DNA of 64,000 nt from a virus, in the IMG/VR virus record IMGVR_UViG_3300044716_000732, positions 1 through 64,000 of that record. One strand, 5' to 3'. The notes under the pieces are model-generated. The model was not told the origin of the DNA and made no database searches. It saw only the letters and a list, made by a program, of their open reading frames with translations. The translations under genes and the position numbers were made by a program. Shown here in pieces: positions 8,487 through 17,554 of the stretch. Each line of letters opens with the position of its first letter. Positions within the stretch are counted from its first letter, which is position 1.

Positions 8487-8651
8487 ATGGCTATAAAAAT
8501 TGAACTTTTTGACAGTTACGAAATAAATGGTAAAACCTACACTGGAAATTTTCCAATTTATTCATCAGATGCAGTTTGTATTAAACCATCTTATATTGAT
8601 TATGAAAATCAATTGCAATTAGATTTAGAAGAAACCAACGAAGACGAGTGA
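8487..8651 (+). CDS. small hypothetical protein (54 aa)
   Basis: A 54-codon frame starting MAIKIELFDSYEINGKTYTG and ending LEETNEDE, divergent from the gene at 7649-8458. It has strong coding character (beta strands, acidic tail) and directly precedes the giant gene at 8706. Function unknown. Confidence 0.6.
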   Translation: MAIKIELFDSYEINGKTYTGNFPIYSSDAVCIKPSYIDYENQLQLDLEETNEDE

Positions 8652-8681
8652 TTTTTAATACAGGTATATTAAGGATTTTAA

Positions 8682-8689
8682 GATAAATA
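8682..8689 (+). promoter_or_regulatory. late-type promoter GATAAATA
   Basis: GATAAATA 16 nt before the ATG of the giant gene at 8706. The spacing is longer than at other members of the series. Confidence 0.45.
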
Positions 8690-8705
8690 TCTTTAATCAT
8701 TTAAA

Positions 8706-11700
8706 ATGTCTTCTGATAAACAAAATCCATACAGCTACAAAATTTGGTTCTCTTTACAGGAGAACAATCTTACAGATGATCCACAAAAATTGTACATGGA
8801 TTATTTAAAAGAATGGTATCTAACTAATAATAAAAAATTAATAGATCCAAAACAAAAAATTAAAGATGAGTATATTCAATTAATTAAAGATTTGAGTTTT
8901 CTTTTTAATAAAGACGAAAAAGATAAATTTTTACAATCTATAGATTATAATAATAAAGAAGAATTGATATATAATATTCCTCTTTTTGCAAAAAAATTAA
9001 AAGAAATAGCAAAAGTTTTAAATGCAAAAAGAACATCTATAAAAAATTCAAAATTAAAATATAGTTTAATAGGATCTAATGATGGAGTTGAAACATTGTT
9101 TTATGAGTATCTATTGAGATCATTTACTACAAGTGAAAATTCAATAACCCAAATACCTACGACATCATTAAAATATGAGTTTCCTTCTTTATCTGCTGTA
9201 AAAGGTGATTTCTTCATAGAGATAGAAGAATTATATGACACCAACAATTATTTGGATTCTGATCCGGAAATAAATGTGTCAGAGTATTTAAATGTTGATG
9301 ATATATTAAATGAATATCCATTCGAAGATTTAACCGAAAATGATATAGTTGGTATTTTAAATTCCAGATTTGTACCAAGAGCAACGGACAATACTTTAAG
9401 TAAGATATATCAGGCATATTTAACTAGTTTAACAGGTGACATCACAACAGATGCAGAAAAAACTAAACTTTTAAATTATCAAATAAATGCATCAGAAAAA
9501 TACATGGGTGAAACTTTATATGGTTTAACCGCAATAAGATTAAAAGATTTAAATCAACCCGATTATGTATTACAAACTGGTTTCTCACAAGGTAACAACT
9601 GGTTTATTTGGCCTAGTGGAAGTAAGGTTATTGATGATACTTTAGGTGACAATTATTTAACTCCGATATTGTTAACTAATTCAAATTTAGTAAGTTCTGG
9701 TGCAACTGGTGGTAGCTCATATAAAGATTCCGATCTTATATTCACCGACAAAAACGGAACAGTAGAAGGTGCATGGTTAAGGGGACCAAGAACATATTCA
9801 CAAAAAGTTTCAACCAGTATTAATATTTTACCCAATAATATTAGAGAATTTATATATCCATATGTAGGTTATAATTTAACAACAAAAGGATTAAATTGGA
9901 TAGGTTACAGTTTAGTAGATCATGACTATAGAAATTATGATCTACTAACAAATGAACAAAAACTTAATTTGATGAAAAGGTATTACACCGAAACTTTACC
10001 TTTAAGTACATCGAATTCTTTTTATTTAAACCAATCAACTCTAGTAGATAATGGTTCAGAAGCGGGTGATAATACATTAAATGCAGATGCTATAATAAAA
10101 AGAAAACATAGAAATGTTATAGATCAGGTAGCAAATTTTTCTGTTGGGGATGACACAGAAGCTGCATTCTTATATAAATTACAAAAAACAGATATTCCAA
10201 TCTCTTTGGGTATAAACAATATATATTGGCCACTTAAAACATTTGAATCATCGGAAAATCTTCCATTGACAATAAAAAGTGATCATAGTATACCTGTACC
10301 ATTAGCTAATTTGAAGGTATCAGAAGTTATGTCCGGTGCTATTGCTGGTTTAACCTTCGAAACATCGGATGTAATTTATAAATTAAGTAATAGGTTTTCT
10401 GATCCAATTGAAGCCGCATGGTTGGGTTCTGGTTCGATTACTAATTTGGAATCAAACAATGACAAATCTATAAAGATATATGATGAAGATGCTGTGTTTT
10501 GTTCAAAATATATAAATGGTCCAACACAAGCATCTTTAAATTTAAAAATTGGTTCCGCAGAAAAAGTTTCTTTTATATGGTGCGATATAGACACACCAGC
10601 AGATGAGGTTTTCAAAAATTTTGAACATGCTCCAAATTGTGAATATGGTAAGCAATCCCATGATTATTATTCGGATCAAAATTATTTAAATCCAGAACAA
10701 TTAAATCAAACAAACCATTGGAAAAAATGTTCTTGTAAGGCTGTAAACTATTCACCAATTGGTCATATTGGAGATTCACCATTAGATTACAATACTAATT
10801 GTGATTTACTTTTTGCTGATCCAGAAGGACTTAAAGATAACTTTACTTTATTAACATGGAAAGATACCAGAGAATTAAATTATAAAAACAGTCCACAATT
10901 TGCTCATTTTAAAATTGATGGTGACGAAGACAATCCAATTGGTTGGGGTAAAGGTACATGGAAAACCGGAAGAGGAAAAAAAGATTCTTTTGGAAAAGAA
11001 GAACAATTTATACTAAAAACCGGAAGAAGATATACATACTTTAGAACATCATTAAGAAAAGATGAAACATCAAGTTTTGAAGAAACACAAACTTCACCAT
11101 ATTATATCGTAAAATATGCTTATAAAGAATTAAGAGGATTTTGTGATTCCAACAATTCTACTAATGGATCAAATACAAATAATTGTTTTGATATGTTTGT
11201 GGTATTGGATGTTAGTAAATCTCAAAAATTATCTATCGAAGATAGTAAAAATTTAGTAATAAACATATCAAAAGTATTACTAGAAAATTCAAACAACAGT
11301 ATTCAAATAGGTGTGGTTGCGTTTAATAAAGAAACTAGTATGTTATCATATCTTACTAATTCTCATGGTGGATTGGAATTTTATGTTAAAAATGTACAAT
11401 TTGAGGAAGATTTTCCAACTCATAGAACAGATATATTAAATGCTATAAAGGTCGCAGAAGATTATTTATATAATGAATTTCCAGAAAATGCTACATCTAA
11501 TTTTGATTATACTGATCTGTGCTCTAAATTAAGTACTTTGATATTAGATGATACCGCAAAATCAAAAACATTAAATTTACCAAGACCATCATGTGCAAAA
11601 AAATTGTTAATAATAAGTGACGGTGAAGAAAATGAAAGTAAAAATCAGGTAATAGATTATGCTAAGACATTAAAAACTCAAAAGAATGTAGAAATATATA

Positions 11701-14696
11701 CGGTTGATATTGGGTTGAGATCTTATAATAACAATTTATTGGAAACCTTAGCATCTGATCCAACCAGATATTATAATTTGGAAGGTTATCTAAAAGAAGG
11801 AAACGGAGATGTATTAACATTTGCAAATATATTGGCATCCAACATTAATGGGTGTGCATCGGTTGTTCCGAGTTGGAAAAAAGCTGTTAAAAATTCATCT
11901 GGAATATGGACAGCATTAAATGAAAAGTCAGATATGGTCATGAGACCGGGTGATTTTTTGGTTTATGTCCATGCAGCAGAAGTTAACTATATAAGCGAAG
12001 ATTCCAATTCCAGTTTTTCACAAGCTGGTTTATCATTTACATTCAATTCAAAATTAAACGGATGGGATTATGATTTAAAAAAATTTGATCCTAAATTTAT
12101 AGGTGAAATATATGGCGGTAAACCATTTTGGGGTGTATCTGACACATTACCCACATTAGAAAAAAGATTTGAAAAGGAAAGCAATCATTTTTCTGGACAA
12201 TTGAGATTTTTTAATGATTATGTTCCTATAAGACAACCAGAAGTATCAAATATTATTATTGAAAATGGTAGTTTTATTCAATATTTTAGAAGAAAAAATA
12301 CATCATTTGATTGGATTCAACCAATAACCTTATCAACTACATTATCTGACTACCAATGGAATAAGATAAATTTCTATAGACACACATCAAATTTAAGTGA
12401 AATATTAAAAAATGGTGACTTTGATTTCTATGGAGAAAGTAGCGATGAAGTAAGTGATATGTTGTTAGAGAGTTATTCTGATTTCAGAATATCACGATAC
12501 AACTATTTTGCCAGAAATGCTTTCACATATACTCAAGAACTATTTAACAAAGATAGATGTGAAAATACATTTGTAGTATTCAATACCGGATCTATTTTAA
12601 CTCCATCTGAACCTTATTGTAATTTATTAAATACACACTTCCCAACAATTGCTACTGTTTCTATTCCAAAATTAATGGTATCCGAAAAATACTTTGGTGG
12701 TTATTTGACTCCTTTGAATCTAGGTGTTCCTTATTATAGAGGAAAGGGATATTCAATTGAAATAGATAAAGATCAAATTACGGTATATGATTCAACCAGT
12801 GCAGAAAGAACCTTTTTCGATCCAAATAAATATGCAAATAGAAATAGAGGATTATCAAAAAATGATCAAATTTCTCCTGCTGTAGTAAAATATGTGGATA
12901 ATAGATGGATGGTGGATTCTTTTAATTCTGGTAGCAGAATGGGAATGCACATAAACACATTAGAAAATCAAAAGTTTACTCCTTATCAATCTTCTTATGA
13001 GATAATAGGAAAAAATAGTCATGGTGTAACAAGGCAGGATGATCCGATAGAATTTTGGAATAACACTTTACCTGCCATATGGAACGATGAAAAGAATTAT
13101 CCTTTAACATTCCGAAAAGAATTGATGGCACAAACCTATGAATTAAGAAAAACTGGGTTATTGGTTGATAGAGGTATTATGACCAACTGGAGAACCGATA
13201 TATTTGGAAATGAATATGGTATATTTAAAACTCCAACAACAACACCAACCAGTACTCCAATAACACCAACCAGTACTCCTACAAGTACACCAACTTCAAC
13301 ACCAACTTCAACACCAACCAGTACTCCTACATCAACTCCAACCAGTACTCCTACATCAACTCCAACCAGTACTCCTACAAGTACACCAACCAGCACTCCA
13401 ACCGATACTCCAACCAGCACTCCTACATCAACACCAACATCCACACCCACAGAAACTCCGAGTGATTGTTTCAATGGAGTAGAATGGGTTCCAATTGTTT
13501 GGGAAGAATGGCAACCTGATCCAAGTACGGTATGTGAAGGTGAATTTGAACAATATAGATATAATAACTGTGGAGAATATGAAACTAGACTTTCATATGG
13601 AACAAAACCTACAGTATGGGGTGACTGGCAACCGGATCCAAGTACTGTATGTTTAGGTTACTATTTTGATAAATATAGAATTAATAATTGTGGAGATTAT
13701 CAATTCGATTGGGGTATCGGTACTGGTCCTATAATATGGGGAGATTGGGAACCAAATCCAAGTACAATATGTGCAGGAACAGCTTTTGATCAATATAGAA
13801 GTAACAACTGTGGTGATTATGAGTCCCAACCTTCTACTGGTACAGGTGTTATAACATGGGGAGATTGGTATCCCGATACTAATCCAAGCAATGTTTGTTA
13901 TGATCAAACATTTACACAAGATAGATATGATAGCGTCTGTGGAAATACAGATCAAAGAACCGTAAATGGTACAGCACAACCAGTTTGGGGAAATTGGACA
14001 CCAGATCCAAGTACAATTGATATCGGTGTAACATTCACACAAACTAGATATGATAGTAGTGTATGTGGAAAGGTTGAAACTCAACAAGCAGTTGGAACAA
14101 GAATGCCATGTATCGCAAGTAATACAACAAATATGGGCGATGTGGTAGTACCAATAACATATCAAGACTATTTAAATTATTGTGCTAGAATAGATTCCGG
14201 TGGATTTAATTTATACTTGGGAGCAACCGGAGATGAATATTCTTCCGATGGTAATACGGGATGGCTAAGATGGTCGATTAGTATTTCTGGTTCAATCGCA
14301 GCTGGAGGAATTAGTAGCAATAGATGTAGTATATACATAAGTGGAACTGTCAATGGAACCTTATCAAAAACCGGAAATCCACCACCAACACCAAATCCTA
14401 CTATTGAGCCAGCATCATCGTATGGAAATGTTACTATAAATTTCCGTTATGTTGGAACTCAAATGTATATGGGAATAAGTGTAAATTATGGAAATGATAT
14501 AACATCGAATCCTAATTATTTACCAGGTGGGCCGTATTATCAAAATCGTACGGAATTCGGAGGCGGTACGGCTACCGTGTTAGGTTACAACATACCGGTA
14601 ATTAGTTTGTGGTGTCCTGGCTTTTCAAGGGAATGTAGCCAATATGCGCCTCCGGTATATCAAAATACAAGAACAAATTCCTTAATAGTAAGTTGA
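8706..14696 (+). CDS. giant adhesin-like virion protein with vWA domain
   Basis: 1996 aa. Residues 1-~800 are a long Asn/Ser/Thr-rich structural region. Residues ~828-1060 form a von Willebrand A domain with an intact metal site: DVSKS near 835, Thr in HRTD near 907, and SDGEE near 971. Residues ~1509-1585 are a TPTS linker. Residues ~1594-1799 contain five ~40-residue repeats of the form W-G-D-W-x-P-D-P-S-T-V-C...YR-x-N-N-C-G, which resemble thrombospondin type-1 spacing. The last ~195 residues form a Gly/Ser-rich beta domain. vWA and TSP1-like modules bind surface ligands, so this is most likely a tail fibre or other receptor-binding appendage. It follows a GATAAATA late promoter. Confidence 0.85.
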   Translation: MSSDKQNPYSYKIWFSLQENNLTDDPQKLYMDYLKEWYLTNNKKLIDPKQKIKDEYIQLIKDLSFLFNKDEKDKFLQSIDYNNKEELIYNIPLFAKKLKEIAKVLNAKRTSIKNSKLKYSLIGSNDGVETLFYEYLLRSFTTSENSITQIPTTSLKYEFPSLSAVKGDFFIEIEELYDTNNYLDSDPEINVSEYLNVDDILNEYPFEDLTENDIVGILNSRFVPRATDNTLSKIYQAYLTSLTGDITTDAEKTKLLNYQINASEKYMGETLYGLTAIRLKDLNQPDYVLQTGFSQGNNWFIWPSGSKVIDDTLGDNYLTPILLTNSNLVSSGATGGSSYKDSDLIFTDKNGTVEGAWLRGPRTYSQKVSTSINILPNNIREFIYPYVGYNLTTKGLNWIGYSLVDHDYRNYDLLTNEQKLNLMKRYYTETLPLSTSNSFYLNQSTLVDNGSEAGDNTLNADAIIKRKHRNVIDQVANFSVGDDTEAAFLYKLQKTDIPISLGINNIYWPLKTFESSENLPLTIKSDHSIPVPLANLKVSEVMSGAIAGLTFETSDVIYKLSNRFSDPIEAAWLGSGSITNLESNNDKSIKIYDEDAVFCSKYINGPTQASLNLKIGSAEKVSFIWCDIDTPADEVFKNFEHAPNCEYGKQSHDYYSDQNYLNPEQLNQTNHWKKCSCKAVNYSPIGHIGDSPLDYNTNCDLLFADPEGLKDNFTLLTWKDTRELNYKNSPQFAHFKIDGDEDNPIGWGKGTWKTGRGKKDSFGKEEQFILKTGRRYTYFRTSLRKDETSSFEETQTSPYYIVKYAYKELRGFCDSNNSTNGSNTNNCFDMFVVLDVSKSQKLSIEDSKNLVINISKVLLENSNNSIQIGVVAFNKETSMLSYLTNSHGGLEFYVKNVQFEEDFPTHRTDILNAIKVAEDYLYNEFPENATSNFDYTDLCSKLSTLILDDTAKSKTLNLPRPSCAKKLLIISDGEENESKNQVIDYAKTLKTQKNVEIYTVDIGLRSYNNNLLETLASDPTRYYNLEGYLKEGNGDVLTFANILASNINGCASVVPSWKKAVKNSSGIWTALNEKSDMVMRPGDFLVYVHAAEVNYISEDSNSSFSQAGLSFTFNSKLNGWDYDLKKFDPKFIGEIYGGKPFWGVSDTLPTLEKRFEKESNHFSGQLRFFNDYVPIRQPEVSNIIIENGSFIQYFRRKNTSFDWIQPITLSTTLSDYQWNKINFYRHTSNLSEILKNGDFDFYGESSDEVSDMLLESYSDFRISRYNYFARNAFTYTQELFNKDRCENTFVVFNTGSILTPSEPYCNLLNTHFPTIATVSIPKLMVSEKYFGGYLTPLNLGVPYYRGKGYSIEIDKDQITVYDSTSAERTFFDPNKYANRNRGLSKNDQISPAVVKYVDNRWMVDSFNSGSRMGMHINTLENQKFTPYQSSYEIIGKNSHGVTRQDDPIEFWNNTLPAIWNDEKNYPLTFRKELMAQTYELRKTGLLVDRGIMTNWRTDIFGNEYGIFKTPTTTPTSTPITPTSTPTSTPTSTPTSTPTSTPTSTPTSTPTSTPTSTPTSTPTSTPTDTPTSTPTSTPTSTPTETPSDCFNGVEWVPIVWEEWQPDPSTVCEGEFEQYRYNNCGEYETRLSYGTKPTVWGDWQPDPSTVCLGYYFDKYRINNCGDYQFDWGIGTGPIIWGDWEPNPSTICAGTAFDQYRSNNCGDYESQPSTGTGVITWGDWYPDTNPSNVCYDQTFTQDRYDSVCGNTDQRTVNGTAQPVWGNWTPDPSTIDIGVTFTQTRYDSSVCGKVETQQAVGTRMPCIASNTTNMGDVVVPITYQDYLNYCARIDSGGFNLYLGATGDEYSSDGNTGWLRWSISISGSIAAGGISSNRCSIYISGTVNGTLSKTGNPPPTPNPTIEPASSYGNVTINFRYVGTQMYMGISVNYGNDITSNPNYLPGGPYYQNRTEFGGGTATVLGYNIPVISLWCPGFSRECSQYAPPVYQNTRTNSLIVS
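13230..13460 (+). repeat. TPTS-coding tandem repeat
   Basis: A degenerate 12-bp repeat encoding Thr-Pro-Thr-Ser inside the giant gene. Positions 1-430 encode the same peptide on the opposite strand, so the two tracts are inverted repeats about 13 kb apart. Confidence 0.85.
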
Positions 14697-14706
14697 TAAA
14701 AAAGGT

Positions 14707-14735
14707 TTGACTAAATTGTTAAAAATTGATAGAAT
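14707..14735 (+). promoter_or_regulatory. sigma70-like promoter
   Basis: TTGACT, 17-bp spacer, TAGAAT. The -10 box ends 9 nt before ATG 14745, which excludes the alternative TTG start at 14736. Confidence 0.6.
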
Positions 14736-14744
14736 TTGTTTGAA

Positions 14745-15374
14745 ATGTCTAAAAATCAAACTAAAACAAAAAAAGAAGATATAATCAAATTTTGGATTTC
14801 TAAGGTGGATGAAACAGAATTGAATTTCGATTGGGGCGATGCCGATTTAGTTTGCTGGAACTGTGGTTGTGAGAGAAAAACCCAAAGATGTCATATAGTA
14901 CCCCATTCATTAAATGGAGATGATGATCCTTCAAACTATGTTTTGCTGTGTAATATTTGTCATACCAATGCACCAAATTGTTCAAATCCTAATATTATGT
15001 GGGATTGGATAAAATCAAATAAAACAAAATTTGGAATAACAAATTGCTATTTCATAGAAAAAGGACTGGAAGAATATGAAAGAATATACGGCGGGAATAT
15101 TATAAATGATATGATTTCATCTGGTATTAATGAAAACAATATACATAAACACATAGAGGAATATAACAAAGAAACCAGATTATCCACACATTTTTCCGAT
15201 AGTCATTTCAATCCGGTTTCAACAGCAGGTTATGTGAAAGGGTTGCTAGAAGATTTAAAGGGTAAAGAAACCGAGAAAGAAACAGAAATAAATACAGAAA
15301 TTTTTAAAAAATATATAAAAGATTACGAATCAAAGACAAAAAAATGGGAAAATTTTATGAAAAAAGTTACCTAA
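14745..15374 (+). CDS. HNH endonuclease
   Basis: 209 aa. A metal-binding HNH core lies at residues ~37-76: CWNCGCERKTQRCHIVP, then D-x-P-S-N-Y-V-L-L-C-N-I-C-H. This is the Cys4-type HNH arrangement seen in McrA-like and homing nucleases. The remainder is a helical, charged region ending in Lys/Glu-rich residues, possibly DNA-binding. ATG 14745 is preferred over the upstream TTG because the promoter -10 box ends at 14735. It stands alone between the giant virion gene and the regulatory region, as free-standing homing nucleases often do. Confidence 0.75.
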   Translation: MSKNQTKTKKEDIIKFWISKVDETELNFDWGDADLVCWNCGCERKTQRCHIVPHSLNGDDDPSNYVLLCNICHTNAPNCSNPNIMWDWIKSNKTKFGITNCYFIEKGLEEYERIYGGNIINDMISSGINENNIHKHIEEYNKETRLSTHFSDSHFNPVSTAGYVKGLLEDLKGKETEKETEINTEIFKKYIKDYESKTKKWENFMKKVT

Positions 15375-15509
15375 AAAAACAAAAAAGTTGTTCAAAAAGT
15401 AAAAAAAGTTACCCAAAGTAAAGAAAAAGTATTCCATAATAGGGAAAAAATATAGTTTTCTATCTGTAAATAAGAAAAAAGAAAAAAAATAAGGGGATAA
15501 TGTTGATTT

Positions 15510-15555
15510 AATAGAACATGGTGTTAGAATGAAACATGGTGTGGCATTACCGCAC
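15510..15555 (+). repeat. AATAGAACATSGTGT repeat, copy 1
   Basis: AATAGAACATGGTGT, 7 nt, AAACATGGTGT, then GGCATTACCGCA. It is the first of four full copies of this element (others at 16785, 27208, 30630) plus a fragment at 34268. Confidence 0.7.
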
Positions 15556-15570
15556 CTATATAAAAATACC

Positions 15571-15918
15571 ATGAAAGAAATATTATCATTAAAATACAAA
15601 GATATATTCTCAATAGAAATTTGGGATAGAGAGAAAATAAAGACAAAGAATATATTCAAGAGATATGAATTAAAATTAAAGTATCCAGAAATATATAAGG
15701 TAAAGTTAGAAGATATGTGTTATAGAATATATAAGAAATCAAAGAAACAAAAGAAATATACACAGGACAAAAAATTTCTAAATGAAGTAGAATATCTATT
15801 GGCAGAAGAAGGAAGAGAGAAATACCTAGAGATTAGAAAAAATACAATGAAGAAACTAATAGAGGTAACAGACAATCATTCTCCAGATAAAGATTCCAAA
15901 GATTCCAAAGATTCATAG
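15571..15918 (+). CDS. small basic hypothetical protein
   Basis: 115 aa from the ATG at 15571. An in-frame ATG at 15529 lies inside the AATAGAACATSGTGT repeat and is therefore unlikely to be the gene's own start. Lys/Tyr/Glu-rich and helical (KYKDIFSIEIWDREKIK...), ending in three tandem copies of a D-S-K-type motif. No family is recognised. The DNA-coded triple ttccaaaga-type repeat at the end may be slippage-prone. Confidence 0.55.
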   Translation: MKEILSLKYKDIFSIEIWDREKIKTKNIFKRYELKLKYPEIYKVKLEDMCYRIYKKSKKQKKYTQDKKFLNEVEYLLAEEGREKYLEIRKNTMKKLIEVTDNHSPDKDSKDSKDS

Positions 15919-15927
15919 AAGATGCAA

Positions 15928-16016
15928 CGAAGTCTGCCAAATGTTTATTCTAAGATTTATAGGGAGAATTTTAAAAAAATAGAATAGGGGAGGAGAATTC
16001 TTTTGGCAGACTTTTT
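15928..16016 (+). terminator. probable terminator with long loop
   Basis: AAGTCTGCCAAA (15928 onward) pairs with TTTGGCAGACTT, followed by a T-run near 16010-16016. About 62 nt lie between the arms, which is unusually long for an intrinsic terminator. Confidence 0.45.
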
Positions 16017-16434
16017 TGGAAAACTCTTTGGTAATTTTGGTATTTTTTAGTTGATTTTTTCGGAAATACCTTTCGGAAAGTTTTCCGAAAACTTTCAAAA
16101 ACTAAATTTTTTGTTGATTTTTTCGGAAATACCTTTCGGAAAGTTTATTACAATTAGTTGTCAACAAAAATTTTTTAAAAATTTTTAAAAATTTTCAAAA
16201 TATTTCCAAAAAATCTTCTTGACATTTTCCTAAAAATATGCCTTATATTTCGGTAAGTTCCTAATTCCCAAATGTTTCCGAAGATTCTTGGGAATCCCCC
16301 TCCCAAAAATATTTCGGAAAAATATTTCTTGACAAAATTTTTGTTGACAAGGGGAATTTTTTATGTATTGGAAAACATTTCGGCATCAAAATAATCATTG
16401 CAAAAATTTGGAAACTTGTCAAGTTCTAAAAATT

Positions 16435-16453
16435 TTGTATTGTCATACAAAAC
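16435..16453 (+). repeat. TTGTATTGTCATACAAAAC motif, first copy
   Basis: The leftmost of about 35 copies of a 12-19 bp motif that is scattered between 16.4 and 34.8 kb. It is an imperfect palindrome (TTGTAT-n4-ATACAA). Confidence 0.8.
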
Positions 16454-16477
16454 CCTTTTAAAAATTTGGAATATATA

Positions 16478-16505
16478 TTGACATATGGGGGGAGATATGT
16501 AATAA
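16478..16505 (+). promoter_or_regulatory. sigma70-like promoter
   Basis: TTGACA, 16-bp spacer, TAATAA. The -10 box ends 7 nt before ATG 16513, so the transcript would be leaderless or nearly so. Confidence 0.65.
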
Positions 16506-16512
16506 TAGTTTC

Positions 16513-16797
16513 ATGGTTCAGAAACACGAAATTCTTTCTGGTAAGTTACAGGAATTGCGAGAGTATTTTTCATTTGTAAAGAAAGAATATAAACAAAACG
16601 AGGTAGAATTTTTTGATATGCCTTCCACAAGTATTAAGGAACAACTGGATTCTATCATAGACGAAAGGAATCCATTTGGATTTGTTTCCTATTGTGTTGT
16701 AAAAGAGCACGGGGAAGATCCTATAGTGGAGGTTAAAACCTACTATATTCTTATTGAAGATGTATTTGATGCATCACTGCGTAATAATAGAACATAG
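16513..16797 (+). CDS. hypothetical early/middle protein
   Basis: 94 aa, MVQKHEILSGKLQELREYFSF..., with an amphipathic helix then a beta-rich half. No family is recognised. The last residues (RNNRT) and the stop are encoded within copy 2 of the AATAGAACATSGTGT repeat, so that repeat has been inserted at, or has captured, the gene end. A good promoter directly abuts the start. Confidence 0.65.
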   Translation: MVQKHEILSGKLQELREYFSFVKKEYKQNEVEFFDMPSTSIKEQLDSIIDERNPFGFVSYCVVKEHGEDPIVEVKTYYILIEDVFDASLRNNRT

Positions 16798-16812
16798 TGT
16801 GGCATTACCGCA
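16785..16812 (+). repeat. AATAGAACATSGTGT repeat, copy 2
   Basis: Single-unit copy: AATAGAACATAGTGT followed by GGCATTACCGCA. It overlaps the 3' end of the gene at 16513. Confidence 0.7.
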
Positions 16813-16842
16813 AGTTTTAAAATACAACAAGATATAACATTT

Positions 16843-17001
16843 ATGATAACAGCAATATGGCAAAACAATAGCCTGTGGAAAACTTCTCCAGTATGGAAGA
16901 AGCTATCTTCAGAAACGAAACAACAAATCCTTGGAACCTTCAAGGAGAAGAAGAATTTACCAAAGAATTTTGAAAAAGAAGAGAAAGGAGGTGAAGAATA
17001 A
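16843..17001 (+). CDS. small hypothetical protein (52 aa)
   Basis: A 52-codon frame, MITAIWQNNSLWKTSPVWKKL..., with three Trp in the first third and a Lys/Glu-rich end. Its 3' end contains the ribosome-binding site of the next gene, which suggests coupled translation. Function unknown. Confidence 0.5.
   Translation: MITAIWQNNSLWKTSPVWKKLSSETKQQILGTFKEKKNLPKNFEKEEKGGEE
16988..16993 (+). promoter_or_regulatory. strong Shine-Dalgarno site GGAGGT
   Basis: GGAGGT about 10 nt before ATG 17004. It is notable because strong Shine-Dalgarno sites are almost absent elsewhere in the window. Confidence 0.7.
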
Positions 17002-17003
17002 TA

Positions 17004-17216
17004 ATGTACATGGAATATAAGCTAACAACCATTACAAATGGTTTGGCAAATAGGAACTCTCCTCGTAGTGTGAAGATGCAAATCTTGGATACTATCATTA
17101 ATCCGACGAAGTATATGTTTGTGGGATTTGCAGCAAATGGATCAATTGTCCGTTTGAAGCCAAAGTATCACAATATCAGAGATAAGAAGGGTCGTTTTAC
17201 AGCAAAGAAGAAGTAA
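17004..17216 (+). CDS. small basic hypothetical protein (70 aa)
   Basis: 70 aa, MYMEYKLTTITNGLANRNSPRSV..., ending in a Lys/Arg-rich tail (KPKYHNIRDKKGRFTAKKK) that suggests nucleic-acid binding. It is one of the very few genes here with a clear Shine-Dalgarno site. It is followed by a GC-rich terminator. Confidence 0.7.
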   Translation: MYMEYKLTTITNGLANRNSPRSVKMQILDTIINPTKYMFVGFAANGSIVRLKPKYHNIRDKKGRFTAKKK

Positions 17217-17249
17217 TAATTTCTTTATATTTGCATTTTTTCATATTTA

Positions 17250-17285
17250 CCCGTCTTCCCAATAGGGGAGGCGGGGTTTTCTTTT
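17250..17285 (+). terminator. intrinsic terminator
   Basis: CCCGTCTTCCC, AATA loop, GGGGAGGCGGGG, then TTTTCTTTT. The stem has one bulge. Confidence 0.75.
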
Positions 17286-17293
17286 CTTGATCA

Positions 17294-17475
17294 TTTTGTA
17301 TGACAATACACCATTTGTATTGTCATACAAAACCCTTGGGGATTATTTTTGAAAATTACTTTAATTATATTAAAAATCATTAAAAAAGTAAAGAAAATTC
17401 TTTGTATTGTCATACAAAACTTGTATTGTCATACAAAACTAAATAAAAAACCATTTTTAATGTTTTGTATGACAG
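17294..17475. repeat. cluster of five GTTTTGTATGAC-family motifs
   Basis: Copies at 17294-17310 (minus orientation), 17315-17333, 17402-17420 and 17421-17439 (plus orientation), and 17462-17475 (minus orientation). The last one precedes a promoter by 22 bp. The 17217-17554 interval contains only this cluster, the terminator and the promoter. Confidence 0.8.
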
Positions 17476-17497
17476 GAAAAATATTTAAAAAAATATA

Positions 17498-17526
17498 TGG
17501 ACAGGGGAAAAAAGAGTTGATAGATT
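17498..17526 (+). promoter_or_regulatory. sigma70-like promoter of small-gene operon
   Basis: TGGACA, 17-bp spacer, TAGATT, starting 22 bp after the GTTTTGTATGACAG motif. The same box pair occurs at 27799-27827. Confidence 0.6.
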
Positions 17527-17554
17527 GGTGGCATCGAAACCAAACACCTATACA

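Larger units (their letters stand above)
15919..16512. other. gene-free regulatory/origin-like region
   Basis: About 590 bp without a credible gene. A TTTCGGAAA/TTTCCGAAA element recurs at least six times between 16050 and 16320; one ~36-bp block occurs twice (about 16052 and 16115), one copy carrying a perfect GAAAGTTTTCCGAAAACTTTC-like dyad. A/T tracts and several TTGACA boxes (about 16220, 16331, 16345, 16478) follow. The layout (iteron-like repeats plus an AT-rich stretch at the border of differently composed regions) suits a replication origin or a promoter-control region; neither is proven. Confidence 0.5.

Noticed and set aside
9214-9417. Minus-strand frames inside the giant gene (also 9653, 10376, 13653)
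   Set aside because: They lie wholly inside a strongly coding gene, have no start context or homology, and reflect biased composition.
13136-13474. Minus-strand frame with Val-Gly-Val repeats
   Set aside because: Antisense shadow of the TPTS linker in the giant protein.
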